64,000 bases of DNA from Massilia arenae (GCF_008014745.1 NZ_VPFD01000006.1:1-64000); one strand, 5' to 3'; counted from the first letter of the stretch, positions 36,807-45,949 are shown. The notes: generated from the sequence alone by a model not told the origin. Numbers and translations: made by a program.

Positions 36807-39125
36807 ATGCGGAAAGTAAACAACGCCATTCCTGCCCTGCTCGTCAGTGCCAGCCTGCTCAGCGCTTGCGGCGGCGATACTAACCCCGTCACCGCCCCAT
36901 TACAGCATCAAGAAATGCGTACTACGAGCCGAGCGGAGGCGCCGTCCAACCATGACGACGTGGTACAGCGCTTATACGTGGGCTATTTCGGCCGCGCCGC
37001 CGATCCGGGAGGCCTAGCTTACTATGCTAAGCTTTACCGCGACGCCGGCGCGCCGACTACCGTGGTCGGCATGAACGAGGCCTATGGCAGCAGTTCGCAG
37101 ATACGCGCCCTGGTGGACAGTTTTGGTACCAGTGCCGAGTCAGCCGCGCTCTATCCTGGGGATAATGCCACCTTCATCGCCGCGATCTACCGTAATATCT
37201 TCAATCGCACTGCGGATACGGCAGGCGCCATCTATTGGACCGACCTGCTGGATCGCAAGCTGCTCACCCGCGCGAGCGCTGCGCTGGCCCTCATGTCCAG
37301 CGCTCGAGGCTCGGACGTTGAAGCCCTCAGCCAAAAGGCCATCGCGGCCCAGATCCTTACCGACGCACTTGCCAAAGACAGCCAGGGCACCAGCTACAGC
37401 AATGAAAAGATAACAGCCGTAGTGCGCCAGCTGATGAGCAACGTCTCCGATCGTTCGGACCTGGACGCCTTCCGGGGCACCGTCGGCGCCACCCTCACTG
37501 TCATGCTGAAGAACGATTTCAGTTGCGCAGGCACCCCGGCTGCCGCCACGATCGGGCCTTTCCAGACCTATGCGGGCGACTGTCTGGTCAGCTACCAGCT
37601 CTCCGCCGCTGAGATGAAATCCCTGGCTGACTACGACGGCAGTAGTGCCGCCTACAGCAAGGTTAATGCCATCGAACACGCTGTGACGGCGCATGTCAAA
37701 GCGCAATTCAAGGACAACTTCGACACCATTTTTTATATCTGGGACCTGGAGACCAAGCCGGCCAACGCGCCCTACGGATACTACCAGCCAACAGGTCAAT
37801 GCACGCGGACGCCTTGCCCGAGATTACAAGGCACGATGACCATTCCGTTCTGGAACGATGCCTTGCGTGACAGCCCGCTGCTGCACGAGATCCTGCACCG
37901 CTACGCCAACAAGGTTCTCCCCAGCACTGACACCTCCCACTGGGGCTTCTCCTCGGTCGGTGGTCAGCTGGGAGGCTGGGATGCCAGCCGTTTCCAGGCA
38001 CTTGGGGATAACCAGTACCACGCGGCAGCGCCTCTGGTCTTTGTACCGGGCACTCCAAAAGCCACCATCGACTACACCTATTCGATGCTCAACGCCTTCA
38101 GCGAATACACCTCCGGCGGCAATAGCGTGCCTTATGCACCACTGGAGTTGTACAGCATGGGCCTGATTCCTGCGTCGGAAGTGCCCGATGTCCAGATCGC
38201 CCAGTCGCCCGTCTGGGTCGATCGCGCCAAAGGCAACTTCTCAGCGACCGGCTTTACCAGTTATTCGGCCAATGCCTACGGCGACCTGATGGCCGCAGCC
38301 GGCCTGGCCAAGCCCGACCCCGCCAAGGCGATCCGCAACTACCGGGCCCTGGTGGTGGTGCTGACAGACAAGACCCAATTGACCAGCGACGTGACCACCA
38401 AGCTCACCTCCAGCATCACCCAATTCACGATGCCGTCGGTGGCGGATAGTAGCTGGAGCCACAACGGCGTACTTCTGCTGCATAACTTCTGGATGGCAAC
38501 GGGTGGCCGCGCCACCTATGCGATGAACCAGGCCAGCAGCTGGCGCAAGCAGGAAGCACCCACCTGCCAGATCTCGGCAGACTACGGCACGGTCGCACCC
38601 GCCGCCAATGTCCAGCTCAACGCAAGCTGCGCGCCCACCGCCAGCGACTACATCTGGAGCCACCAAGGCTCCGGAGTTAACCAGAACGCCACCGTGACGG
38701 TGAGTCCAACGCAGAGCACGACCTACACGGTGAAAGGAGTCAACAGCCTTGGCCAGGGCGCGGCGGTTTCAGTGCGGGTGCAGGTGGTGCCGGGCTTGCC
38801 AAAAAATTTGCCTGGTGGCTACGTCTGGCATAACAACCGCGCCTGGGCGCCAGTGGCCCTTGGCGCGGCAAGATTGAACTACGCCAATGCCCTCGCCTAT
38901 TGCAGCACGACGGCGCTGAACGATCAGACCGGCTGGCGCTTGCCTACCCGTGACGAGCTGGAAGGTTTGCTCAAGGCTGGCGTCACGCCGCCCACCAGCG
39001 CCCAACCGATCGCCTGGACAAGCACGCCGTACTCCCCGACGGAGCAATATGTGCTGGATTTGGAATCGCATACCCTTTACCGCAGCACCACCGCCAGTTT
39101 GTCGGCGGCGATGTGTGTACGCTAA
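36807..39125 (+). CDS. DUF4214 lipoprotein with putative zinc-protease motif and Lcl-like C-terminus
   Basis: 772 residues. The lipoprotein signal ends SASLLSACGGD. Residues about 45-190 contain DUF4214-type repeats (VVQRLYVGYFGRAADPGGLAYY, IAAIYRNIFNRTADTAGAIYW), usual in secreted or S-layer-related proteins. A central domain carries HEILH at 360-364 (LLHEILHRYAN), a possible HExxH metalloprotease site. Then comes a PKD/Ig-like segment (AAVSVRVQVVPG) and a DUF1566-like end (WRLPTRDELEGLLKAG). It sits alone between two copies of the Rrf2/glutaredoxin module. It may be a surface protease, but activity is inferred from one motif. Confidence 0.7.
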   Translation: MRKVNNAIPALLVSASLLSACGGDTNPVTAPLQHQEMRTTSRAEAPSNHDDVVQRLYVGYFGRAADPGGLAYYAKLYRDAGAPTTVVGMNEAYGSSSQIRALVDSFGTSAESAALYPGDNATFIAAIYRNIFNRTADTAGAIYWTDLLDRKLLTRASAALALMSSARGSDVEALSQKAIAAQILTDALAKDSQGTSYSNEKITAVVRQLMSNVSDRSDLDAFRGTVGATLTVMLKNDFSCAGTPAAATIGPFQTYAGDCLVSYQLSAAEMKSLADYDGSSAAYSKVNAIEHAVTAHVKAQFKDNFDTIFYIWDLETKPANAPYGYYQPTGQCTRTPCPRLQGTMTIPFWNDALRDSPLLHEILHRYANKVLPSTDTSHWGFSSVGGQLGGWDASRFQALGDNQYHAAAPLVFVPGTPKATIDYTYSMLNAFSEYTSGGNSVPYAPLELYSMGLIPASEVPDVQIAQSPVWVDRAKGNFSATGFTSYSANAYGDLMAAAGLAKPDPAKAIRNYRALVVVLTDKTQLTSDVTTKLTSSITQFTMPSVADSSWSHNGVLLLHNFWMATGGRATYAMNQASSWRKQEAPTCQISADYGTVAPAANVQLNASCAPTASDYIWSHQGSGVNQNATVTVSPTQSTTYTVKGVNSLGQGAAVSVRVQVVPGLPKNLPGGYVWHNNRAWAPVALGAARLNYANALAYCSTTALNDQTGWRLPTRDELEGLLKAGVTPPTSAQPIAWTSTPYSPTEQYVLDLESHTLYRSTTASLSAAMCVR

Positions 39126-39136
39126 ATATGCATAGG

Positions 39137-39297
39137 GTGCTAGCCAGTAACTAGCACTCCTGGAGTTTCGGAATCGACGGTCCATGCCTCCTCGCGCACG
39201 CCGATTCGCGATTCCGCATCTCCAGGAGTGGCGATAGGCTGCTTCCCGCCACTCCTGGAGATGCGATATGGCGTTAATTGATACTCCAGCAGTGGCG
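39137..39297. repeat. hairpins and CTCCAGGAGTGGCG repeats after the DUF4214 gene
   Basis: A 7-bp palindrome GTGCTAG / CTAGCAC lies at 39137-39157. A perfect 19-bp inverted repeat (arms 39215-39233 and 39247-39265, beginning CGCATCTCCAGG) surrounds a 13-base loop. A further variant CTCCAGCAGTGGCG is at 39284-39297, and the same 14-mer CTCCAGGAGTGGCG is found 4.2 kb away at 34990-35003, just before module A. There is no T-run, so a simple terminator is unlikely; REP-like or mobile-element repeats are possible. Confidence 0.65.
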
Positions 39298-39338
39298 TTT
39301 TGAGACGAATATCTGACGTACGGGCTCAAGTAGACATA

Positions 39339-39752
39339 TCAAGCGATCGCGGGTGGAATGAAAGCCGACAGCTTCACCTGGCTAAACTCGCGCAAGAGGG
39401 CGCCCGCCGCCTGCGCCATGGCCACCTCAAGTGCACCGTTGATCGCCTGCTCCTGAGCACAGCCAGGATGATCGACATTCGCACCGATAGCGAAGATCAC
39501 CGGCTCCTCGAGTGCTTCGTACACATCCAGCACCGTAATGCTGTCGGGATCGACGGCTAGTACCCATCCCCCATTTCGCCCAGCCGTCGAACGTACGTAG
39601 CCGGCCTCCCGAAGCCCGCCCATCATGCGTCGTACCAGCACAGGATTTGTGTCGAGCGCTACGGCCAATTCCTCGGAACTGGTCGTGCCCTTGCGTCCAT
39701 GTATATGGACCAGCGCGTGCAGCATGCGCGCCAGTCGAAAATCCGCTCTCAT
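39339..39752 (-). CDS. Rrf2-family transcriptional regulator (module B)
   Basis: 137 residues from ATG 39752, preceded by GGGAGGATTATCG. The Rrf2 winged helix spans residues 1-80 (DFRLARMLHALVHIHG, VRRMMGGLREAGYV, the wing GRNGGWVLA). Unlike IscR or NsrR it lacks a three-Cys cluster; the only Cys is in VDHPGCAQEQ. It is therefore closer to HypR- or CymR-like members that sense redox or disulfide stress, if it senses at all. It is divergent from the glutaredoxin gene, and a dyad stands between them. Confidence 0.85.
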   Translation of the reverse strand: MRADFRLARMLHALVHIHGRKGTTSSEELAVALDTNPVLVRRMMGGLREAGYVRSTAGRNGGWVLAVDPDSITVLDVYEALEEPVIFAIGANVDHPGCAQEQAINGALEVAMAQAAGALLREFSQVKLSAFIPPAIA

Positions 39753-39815
39753 CGATAATCCTCCCGCTCCAAGGATACCGCAACTCCGAAAGTTTCGGAA
39801 TGTCGAGCAATTTAT

Positions 39816-39834
39816 TGATACTCGAGAAGTATCA
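39816..39834. promoter_or_regulatory. probable Rrf2 operator of module B
   Basis: A perfect inverted repeat TGATACT / AGTATCA with a 5-base centre CGAGA lies 64 bases upstream of the Rrf2 start and 200 bases upstream of the glutaredoxin start. In module A, where the regulator is destroyed, only the right arm survives. A second palindrome CCGAAA-G-TTTCGG is at 39786-39798. Confidence 0.6.
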
Positions 39835-40031
39835 TTTAAGCGACGACGACGTGAACATTGCCCCCCCCCACCACTGCCAGGCGCCCTGCACCGACGAGCA
39901 GTACGGTTCCGCAAGTTTCAGCGATCCGTGCCGCATGAAATCGCACACACATCTCAATTCCATTCCCAGCGCATTGACGCTCATCAGATGTATATGAGAT
40001 TTTCAATAAATACCTTAACCGGGAAACGGTC

Positions 40032-40430
40032 ATGCTTGCGAACAAGTTCAAGTCTGGTTTGACGTATGCACTGATACTGGCGGCCGGCCTCGGAATAGGG
40101 CTGATCGCGCCACAACTCTTTAAAGCCTTTAAGCCCGCATACCACACCGGTGACTATTCGGCCTACTACCCTGACGCGAACATCAGGGTCGTGGTCTACG
40201 GCACTGAAACCTGCCCCTATTGCATCCAGGCACGCACCTATCTGCGCGAACGCGCCATTCCATTCATCGATCGGGACGTCGACAACTCGGACCAGGGACA
40301 GCGCGATTTCGCCGTACTCGGAAAGCGGGTCGTGCCCGTCATCCTCGTCGGCGACCGTCTTCTGACGGGCTTTAACAAAAAACATCTTGACGCCGCCCTC
40401 GCCAAGGTCGGCCATCCGAACGCCCGATAG
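40032..40430 (+). CDS. membrane-anchored glutaredoxin (module B)
   Basis: 132 residues, colinear with the module A protein: an N-terminal hydrophobic anchor (YALILAAGLGIGLIAPQLF), a linker, and a glutaredoxin domain with CPYC in YGTETCPYCIQAR. Eighteen positions differ from the module A copy, mostly conservative surface changes, and the active site and the VPVILVGDRLLTGFNKKH segment are unchanged. This suggests that both copies remain under selection. It diverges from the intact Rrf2 gene and is followed 104 bases later by the second six-Cys peptide. Confidence 0.82.
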   Translation: MLANKFKSGLTYALILAAGLGIGLIAPQLFKAFKPAYHTGDYSAYYPDANIRVVVYGTETCPYCIQARTYLRERAIPFIDRDVDNSDQGQRDFAVLGKRVVPVILVGDRLLTGFNKKHLDAALAKVGHPNAR

Positions 40431-40534
40431 GGCCCAGGACGCAGCGCTGTCGTTGTGTCGGAACGGCCGCGACCGACGGCGCGCCATTCTGCAGCAATCC
40501 CCGTCAATGCTTCAACCTTTATAGGGAGAGATGG

Positions 40535-40735
40535 ATGAACAAGAAATTGGCTACCCTGCTGTTTGCAGTTGGACTCGGCGCCAGCACTTCGGTCTTTGCC
40601 TGGCAGGACGTCGACGCGTGCGTGCGTGGCTGCGGCCAGGTCCTGACCCGCTGCCTGGAATTCAGCACTAACGCCGCGGAGTCGGCTCAATGCCTGCAAG
40701 AGTTCAATGAGTGCCGGGACTGGTGCGGCTTCTAA
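40535..40735 (+). CDS. small exported six-cysteine protein (module B)
   Basis: 66 residues with a signal peptide (KKLATLLFAVGLGASTSVFA) and a mature chain of about 44. The cysteine spacing C-X3-C-X6-C-X12-C-X6-C-X3-C is identical to the module A protein although many residues between differ (for example VRG for LAG and RDW for NDR). Conservation of the cysteines, of the STNAAES turn and of the final CG argues that the cysteine framework is the functional part. GGGAGAGA precedes the ATG. A weaker terminator follows. Confidence 0.75.
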   Translation: MNKKLATLLFAVGLGASTSVFAWQDVDACVRGCGQVLTRCLEFSTNAAESAQCLQEFNECRDWCGF

Positions 40736-40754
40736 AGTTACCTATCGAGACATG

Positions 40755-40776
40755 CCGCCCCCAGGGGCGGGATTCT
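40755..40776 (+). terminator. weak terminator of module B
   Basis: A 7-bp GC stem CCGCCCC / GGGGCGG with a 2-base loop, followed by GATTCT. It is positionally equivalent to the module A terminator but has lost the T-run, so efficiency is doubtful. Confidence 0.45.
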
Positions 40777-40836
40777 CTGACCACATGATGGTCGACCCAT
40801 TCAGCAGTGGCTGGCATGAGAACTGCCCGGATCCTG

Positions 40837-41064
40837 TCAAGCAGATTCCGGTGGAATGAAAGCCGACAGCTTCAACTGACGGAACTCCCGCAGCAAGGCG
40901 CCCGCCGCCTGCGCCATCGCCATCTCGAGCGCACTATTGATAGCCTGCCAATGCCCTTCTTCGCTAATCACGTCGATGGTTGACCACCATCCCTTGGTTG
41001 CTATTGTGCATATTGTTATTTCATCCGCAGTCAGCGGTTTCGAATATATTTTTTGCTTCGACAT
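40837..41064 (-). pseudogene. C-terminal Rrf2 fragment (third copy)
   Basis: The last 35 codons (AINSALEMAMAQAAGALLRE, then KLSAFIPPESA) match the end of the intact Rrf2 protein at 39339-39752. Upstream the frame continues into about 40 unrelated residues starting MSKQKIYSKPLTADEITICT. The DNA-binding half is absent. It could be a fused hypothetical gene, but it looks like the trace of a third module eroded from its left side. Confidence 0.65.
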
Positions 41065-41262
41065 CGCTAGTTGGTTAGTTACTTTTTAATGCAAGAGATA
41101 GGTGCCACAGCGGACGCAGCAGCATCTTGGTCGTCGTCCCCACGCAAAGATTATTGCACTTCGATATTTATTCAACGACAATGATTGCGCAATCAATTTA
41201 TGGTAATCCTGCTCCCCGCCCTACTCGCCGCAACCGCGCAGATTCACTTTTTCAAGGTTTTC

Positions 41263-42972
41263 ATGATCTCTCTACGTACCCTTGCAGGCATCGCATCGTT
41301 AGCCGGACTGGCAGCCTGTTCGACCCCTGACAGCCAAACCGGCGTCGACAGCGCACCGGCAGGCCCCGCCCTCTTCGAGCGCTTCGGCTACGAAGGACGA
41401 TCGCAGGAAACCGCAACGCCTACCGCCACCCAATACCGCAACCCGATTCTGTCCGGCTACTACCCCGACCCTTCCGTGCTGCGCGTGGAGGACGACTATT
41501 ACCTGATCAACTCGTCGTTCACGAACTACCCCGGCCTGCCGCTATTCCATTCGCGCGACCTGAGTACCTGGACGCAAATCGCCAACGTGATCACCCGCCC
41601 CTCGCAGGCGAACTTCCAGGGCCTGGGCTCGTCGCGCGGAATCTATGCCCCCGACATCTCGCACCACAAGGGCGTCTTCTACGTGGTCACCACCTGCGTC
41701 GATTGCGGCGGCAATATGGTCATGACGGCGACCAGGCCGGAAGGCCCATGGTCCGAGCCCGTCAAGCTGGCCTTCGGCGGCATCGATCCTTCGCTGTTCT
41801 GGGATACGGACGGCAAGGTCTACCTGGTCGGCAACGACGCGCCGGCCGAGAAGCCGCGCTACGACGGCCACCGCGCCATCTGGGTCCAGGAATTCGACCC
41901 GGCCGCGCTGGCGGTCAAGGGCGAACGCACCCTGCTGGTCAACGGCGGCGTCGACATCGCGGCCGAGCCGAGCTGGATCGAGGGCCCCCATATCTTCCGC
42001 CGCGGCGCCTACTATTACCTGATCGCGGCCGAGGGCGGCACCGGCGACAACCACTCGCAGGTGGTGTTCCGCTCGACCAGCGTGCGCGGCCCGTTCACGC
42101 CCTATGCGAACAATCCGATCCTCAGCCAGCGCAAGCTCGATCCGGCGCGCCCGAATCCGGTGACCTCGGCCGGCCACGCCAAGTTCGTCCAGACCCAGGA
42201 TGGGCAATGGTGGGCGACCTTCCTGGCCACCCGCCCCTACCGCGACGGCATGTACAACATCGGCCGCGAAACCTTCCTGCTGCCGGTCACCTGGAAAGAT
42301 GACTGGCCGATGGTCCTCGAGGACGGCAAGCCGATTCCCTTCGTCGCCGCGCGGCCGGCGCTGCCGCCGCAGGCGCGCCCGGCCCTGCCGCTCTCCGGTG
42401 ACTTCGCCTATGTCGACGAATTCACCGGCGCGCGCCTGTCCGACGCCTGGATCGGCGTGCGCACGCCGGCGGCGCCATTCCACCGGCTGGAGGCGGGCCG
42501 CCTGGTGCTGGAGCCACGCGGCCGGCTCGGTGACCTGGACGCCACGCCGGCCTTCCTCGCACGCCGCCAGCAGCACCACGTCGCCACGGTCAGCACCAGC
42601 CTGCGCTTCCGTCCTTCCCGCGAAGGCGACCGCGCCGGCCTGGTGGCCTACCAGAGTGACGCGTCGCACCTGTTCTACGGAGTGACCCGGGTCGGCCAGC
42701 GCGACGTGCTGGCCCTGACGGTGCGCGCCAAGTCCGACACCGACCGCGTGCTGGCCAGCGTACCGTTGGACGGCGAAGCGATCGACCTCGAGATCCACGC
42801 CGACGGTGGCCGCATGGACTTCTTCTACACTGTCGGCGGCGTGCGGCGCGAACTGCGTGCCGGGGTCGATGCGACCTTCCTGTCGACCAGCAAGGCCGGC
42901 GGATTCACCGGCACGATCATCGGCCCCTACGTCTGGCGCGCCAGCGCGAAGGGCGCGGCTTCCCTGTATTGA
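41263..42972 (+). CDS. exported GH43 glycosidase (beta-xylosidase/arabinofuranosidase type)
   Basis: A 569-residue lipoprotein. ATG 41263 is chosen because it gives a lipoprotein signal ending LAGLAACSTP; an upstream ATG at 41185 would bury this signal. The five-bladed propeller of GH43 spans residues about 50-370, with the catalytic base Asp in GYYPDPSVLR, the pKa-modulating Asp in GGIDPSLFWD and the acid Glu in IEGPHIFRR. A C-terminal beta-sandwich (from about 390, SGDFAYVDEFTG) resembles the module of GH43 beta-xylosidases. It acts on xylo- or arabino-oligosaccharides at the cell surface. It is followed by a GH2 enzyme on the same strand. Confidence 0.87.
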   Translation: MISLRTLAGIASLAGLAACSTPDSQTGVDSAPAGPALFERFGYEGRSQETATPTATQYRNPILSGYYPDPSVLRVEDDYYLINSSFTNYPGLPLFHSRDLSTWTQIANVITRPSQANFQGLGSSRGIYAPDISHHKGVFYVVTTCVDCGGNMVMTATRPEGPWSEPVKLAFGGIDPSLFWDTDGKVYLVGNDAPAEKPRYDGHRAIWVQEFDPAALAVKGERTLLVNGGVDIAAEPSWIEGPHIFRRGAYYYLIAAEGGTGDNHSQVVFRSTSVRGPFTPYANNPILSQRKLDPARPNPVTSAGHAKFVQTQDGQWWATFLATRPYRDGMYNIGRETFLLPVTWKDDWPMVLEDGKPIPFVAARPALPPQARPALPLSGDFAYVDEFTGARLSDAWIGVRTPAAPFHRLEAGRLVLEPRGRLGDLDATPAFLARRQQHHVATVSTSLRFRPSREGDRAGLVAYQSDASHLFYGVTRVGQRDVLALTVRAKSDTDRVLASVPLDGEAIDLEIHADGGRMDFFYTVGGVRRELRAGVDATFLSTSKAGGFTGTIIGPYVWRASAKGAASLY

Positions 42973-43041
42973 CGAGGTCGCGGTCTCGTGGCCGCGGCTT
43001 GAAGCGTGGCCAAAGATATTCCTAACAAATTTTGTTATGCG

Positions 43042-43068
43042 CTACCATTTTAAGTTAAGCAATGGTAG
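43042..43068. promoter_or_regulatory. dyad upstream of the GH2 gene
   Basis: A perfect inverted repeat CTACCATT / AATGGTAG with an 11-base centre lies 50 bases before the GH2 start. A second small palindrome AACAAA-T-TTTGTT is at about 43025-43037. Sugar-responsive repressors of the LacI type bind sites of this kind, but no regulator gene is adjacent. Confidence 0.45.
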
Positions 43069-43117
43069 GCTTACCGGACAACGTGTCTGAAGCATAACAA
43101 TATCGACAGGAGGAGAC

Positions 43118-45949
43118 TTGGAACAACATCCGCCAACAATCATGGCAGGCAGTCCCGCGCCCCGCGCGTTGATGACCGCCTGCCTGCTGGCCGCTGCGCT
43201 CGGCGCAACGCTGGCGACGGCGCCGGCTGCCGCGCAGCAGGCGACACAAGCATCCGCACCCGCAGCGCAATCCGAAGGCCGCCAGCGCATCGACTTCAAT
43301 GACGGCTGGCGCTTCACCCTGGGCGACCCGGGCGGCGACTCGACGCCCTACCTGTACGACGTGCGCCCCGAGGTCAAGAAATCGGCCGACGGCAAGGACG
43401 CCGACGCCAGGCCCGACCAGGCGGTACAGGTCGAGCGTTGCGGCGTGGCCCTGCTCAAGCCATGGATACTCCCGAGCGGCAATGCCTTCATCAAGGATCC
43501 GGCGCGCCGCCATGCGCGACCGGCCTCCGATCCATCCATCGATGCGCCATTCGCGCGCCTGGGCTTCGACGACAGCGCCTGGACCCAGGTGCGCCTGCCG
43601 CACGACTGGGCGATCGCCGGCCCCTTCCTGGAAACCGGGCCGTATGGCGGCATGGGCCGCCTCAAGACCTGGGGCCCGGCGTGGTACCGCAAGACGCTCG
43701 AGCTGAGCGCGGCCGACCGCGGCAAGCAGGTCTACCTCGACGTCGACGGCGCCATGGCCTATGCCAGCGTCTGGGTCAACGGCCGCCTGGCCGGCGGCTG
43801 GCCCTATGGCTACAACTCCTTCCGCATCGACCTCACCCCTTATGTGACGCCGGGCGCCAGCAACCAGGTGGCGATCCGCCTCGACAACACGCCCGAATCG
43901 GCGCGCTGGTATCCGGGCGCGGGCCTGTACCGCAACGTCTGGATCACCAAGACGGCGCCGCTGCACGTGGGCCAGTGGGGCGTGCAGGTCACGACGCCGC
44001 AGGTGTCGAAGGAATCGGCCCAGGTGGCCTGGCGCGTGAACCTGGACAACAAGGGCGCCGCGCCGGTCAAGGCCGACGTCGTCACCGAACTGCTCGTGCT
44101 CGACGCCCAGGGCAAGCCGACCGGCAAGCCGGTGGCGCGCGTGACGTCTGCTGCCGCGACCGTCGCGCCGGGCGCCAGCGCCAGCGTGGACGGCACGGCG
44201 ACGCTGGCCAAGCCGCGCCTGTGGGGCCCGCTGCCCACCCAGCAACCCCACCGCTACCTGGCCGTGACCACGGTGCGCCAGGATGGCCGCGTCGTCGACC
44301 GCGTCGAGACGCCGTTCGGCATCCGCACGCTGCGCTTCGACGGCAAGGAGGGTGTGTTCGTCAACGGCGAGAAGATCGTGCTGCGCGGCGTGAACAACCA
44401 CCACGACCTCGGCGCGCTCGGCGCCGCCTTCAATGTGCGCGCGGCGGAACGCCAGCTCGAACTGCTGCAGGAGATGGGGACCAACGCCCTGCGCATGGCC
44501 CATAACCCGCCCGATCCGCAGCTGCTGGCCCTGACCGACCGCATGGGCATCCTGGTGGTGAACGAGGTGTTCGACTCCTGGCAGCGCAAGAAGACGCCGC
44601 TCGACTTCCACCTGATCTTCGACGACTGGCACGAGCAAGACCTGCGCTCGATGATCCGGCGCGACCGCAACCACCCGTCGATCATCATGTGGAGCATCGG
44701 CAACGAGGTCGGCGAGCAGTACACCGACAAGGAAGGCGCTGCGCTCGCGCGCCGCCTGCACGGCATCTCGCGCGACGAAGACCCGACCCGGCCAACCACC
44801 CTGTCCATGAACTACGCCAAGCCGCACATGCCGCTGCCGGCCGAAGTGGACATCATCAGCCTGAACTACCAGGGCGAAGGCATCCGCCAGGATCCCGAGT
44901 TCGAGGGCACCGACCGCATCCGCACGCCGCCGCAGTATCCAGGCTTCCATAAGGCCTTCCCGGACAAGGTGATCCTCACCAGCGAATCGGCGTCGGCCTT
45001 CAGTAGCCGCGGCGTCTATTTCTTCCCCGTCCACCCCACCGACAGCTCGATCGTGCGCGACGGCCGCGGCGGCGACTCGAAGCTGCAGCAAGTGAGTTCG
45101 TACGAGCTGTATGCCGTCGATTTCGGTTCGTCGGCCGACAAGGTGTTCGCCTCGCTCGATCGCCATCCCTATGTGGCCGGCGAATTCGTCTGGACCGGTT
45201 TCGACTACCTGGGCGAACCGACCCCGTACTACGGCGCGCGCAGCTCCTACACCGGCATCCTCGACCTGGCCGGCTTCAAGAAGGACCGCTTCTGGCTCTA
45301 CCAGTCGCGCTGGCGTCCGGATTTCAAGATGGCCCACATCCTGCCGCACTGGACCTGGCCGGATCGGGTTGGCCAGGTCACGCCGGTGCACGTGTTCACC
45401 TCGGGCGACGAGGCCGAGCTGTTCGTCAACGGTAAATCGCAGGGCCGCAAGAAGAAGGCGCCGTTGACCTATCGCCTGCGCTGGGACGACGTGAAATACG
45501 AACCGGGTGAGGTCCGCGTGGTCAGCTACAAGGCCGGCAAGGAATGGGCCCGTGCCTCGGTGAAAACGGCAGGCGAAGCGGCGTCGCTGCAGGCCAGCGC
45601 CGACCGCGCGACGATCGATGGCGATGGCCGCGACCTGTCCTTCGTCACCGTGCGCATCGCCGACAAGGCGGGCGTCGACGTGCCGCGCAGCATGCAGCGG
45701 GTGCGTTTCACGGTCGAGGGCCCGGGCGAACTGGTGGCCACCGACAACGGCGACCCGACCAGCTTCGAACCGTTCCCGTCGGCCGAACGCGCCGCCTTCA
45801 ATGGAATGGTGCTCGCCATCGTACGCGCCAAGCCGGGCGCCAGCGGTCCGATCACGGTGCGGGCCACGGCCGCCGGTCTGGCGCCGGCTTCGGTGACGCT
45901 GCAGGCAAGGCCGGCGGACAAGGCGATCAAGACCCACCAGCGGCCGTAG
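43118..45949 (+). CDS. exported GH2 glycosidase (beta-galactosidase family)
   Basis: 943 residues starting at TTG 43118, which has AGGAGG four bases upstream; the next ATG at 43142 has no such site. A signal peptide ends near TAPAAAQQ. A jelly-roll sugar-binding domain, an immunoglobulin-like domain and the TIM barrel follow, with the acid/base Glu530 in SIGNEVGEQ and the nucleophile Glu623 in TSESASAFSS. The C-terminal part contains a DUF4982-like and a Big/invasin-like domain (FTVEGPGELVATDNGDPTSF). It is likely a periplasmic or surface beta-galactosidase-type enzyme working with the GH43 enzyme on hemicellulose side chains. Confidence 0.88.
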   Translation: MEQHPPTIMAGSPAPRALMTACLLAAALGATLATAPAAAQQATQASAPAAQSEGRQRIDFNDGWRFTLGDPGGDSTPYLYDVRPEVKKSADGKDADARPDQAVQVERCGVALLKPWILPSGNAFIKDPARRHARPASDPSIDAPFARLGFDDSAWTQVRLPHDWAIAGPFLETGPYGGMGRLKTWGPAWYRKTLELSAADRGKQVYLDVDGAMAYASVWVNGRLAGGWPYGYNSFRIDLTPYVTPGASNQVAIRLDNTPESARWYPGAGLYRNVWITKTAPLHVGQWGVQVTTPQVSKESAQVAWRVNLDNKGAAPVKADVVTELLVLDAQGKPTGKPVARVTSAAATVAPGASASVDGTATLAKPRLWGPLPTQQPHRYLAVTTVRQDGRVVDRVETPFGIRTLRFDGKEGVFVNGEKIVLRGVNNHHDLGALGAAFNVRAAERQLELLQEMGTNALRMAHNPPDPQLLALTDRMGILVVNEVFDSWQRKKTPLDFHLIFDDWHEQDLRSMIRRDRNHPSIIMWSIGNEVGEQYTDKEGAALARRLHGISRDEDPTRPTTLSMNYAKPHMPLPAEVDIISLNYQGEGIRQDPEFEGTDRIRTPPQYPGFHKAFPDKVILTSESASAFSSRGVYFFPVHPTDSSIVRDGRGGDSKLQQVSSYELYAVDFGSSADKVFASLDRHPYVAGEFVWTGFDYLGEPTPYYGARSSYTGILDLAGFKKDRFWLYQSRWRPDFKMAHILPHWTWPDRVGQVTPVHVFTSGDEAELFVNGKSQGRKKKAPLTYRLRWDDVKYEPGEVRVVSYKAGKEWARASVKTAGEAASLQASADRATIDGDGRDLSFVTVRIADKAGVDVPRSMQRVRFTVEGPGELVATDNGDPTSFEPFPSAERAAFNGMVLAIVRAKPGASGPITVRATAAGLAPASVTLQARPADKAIKTHQRP

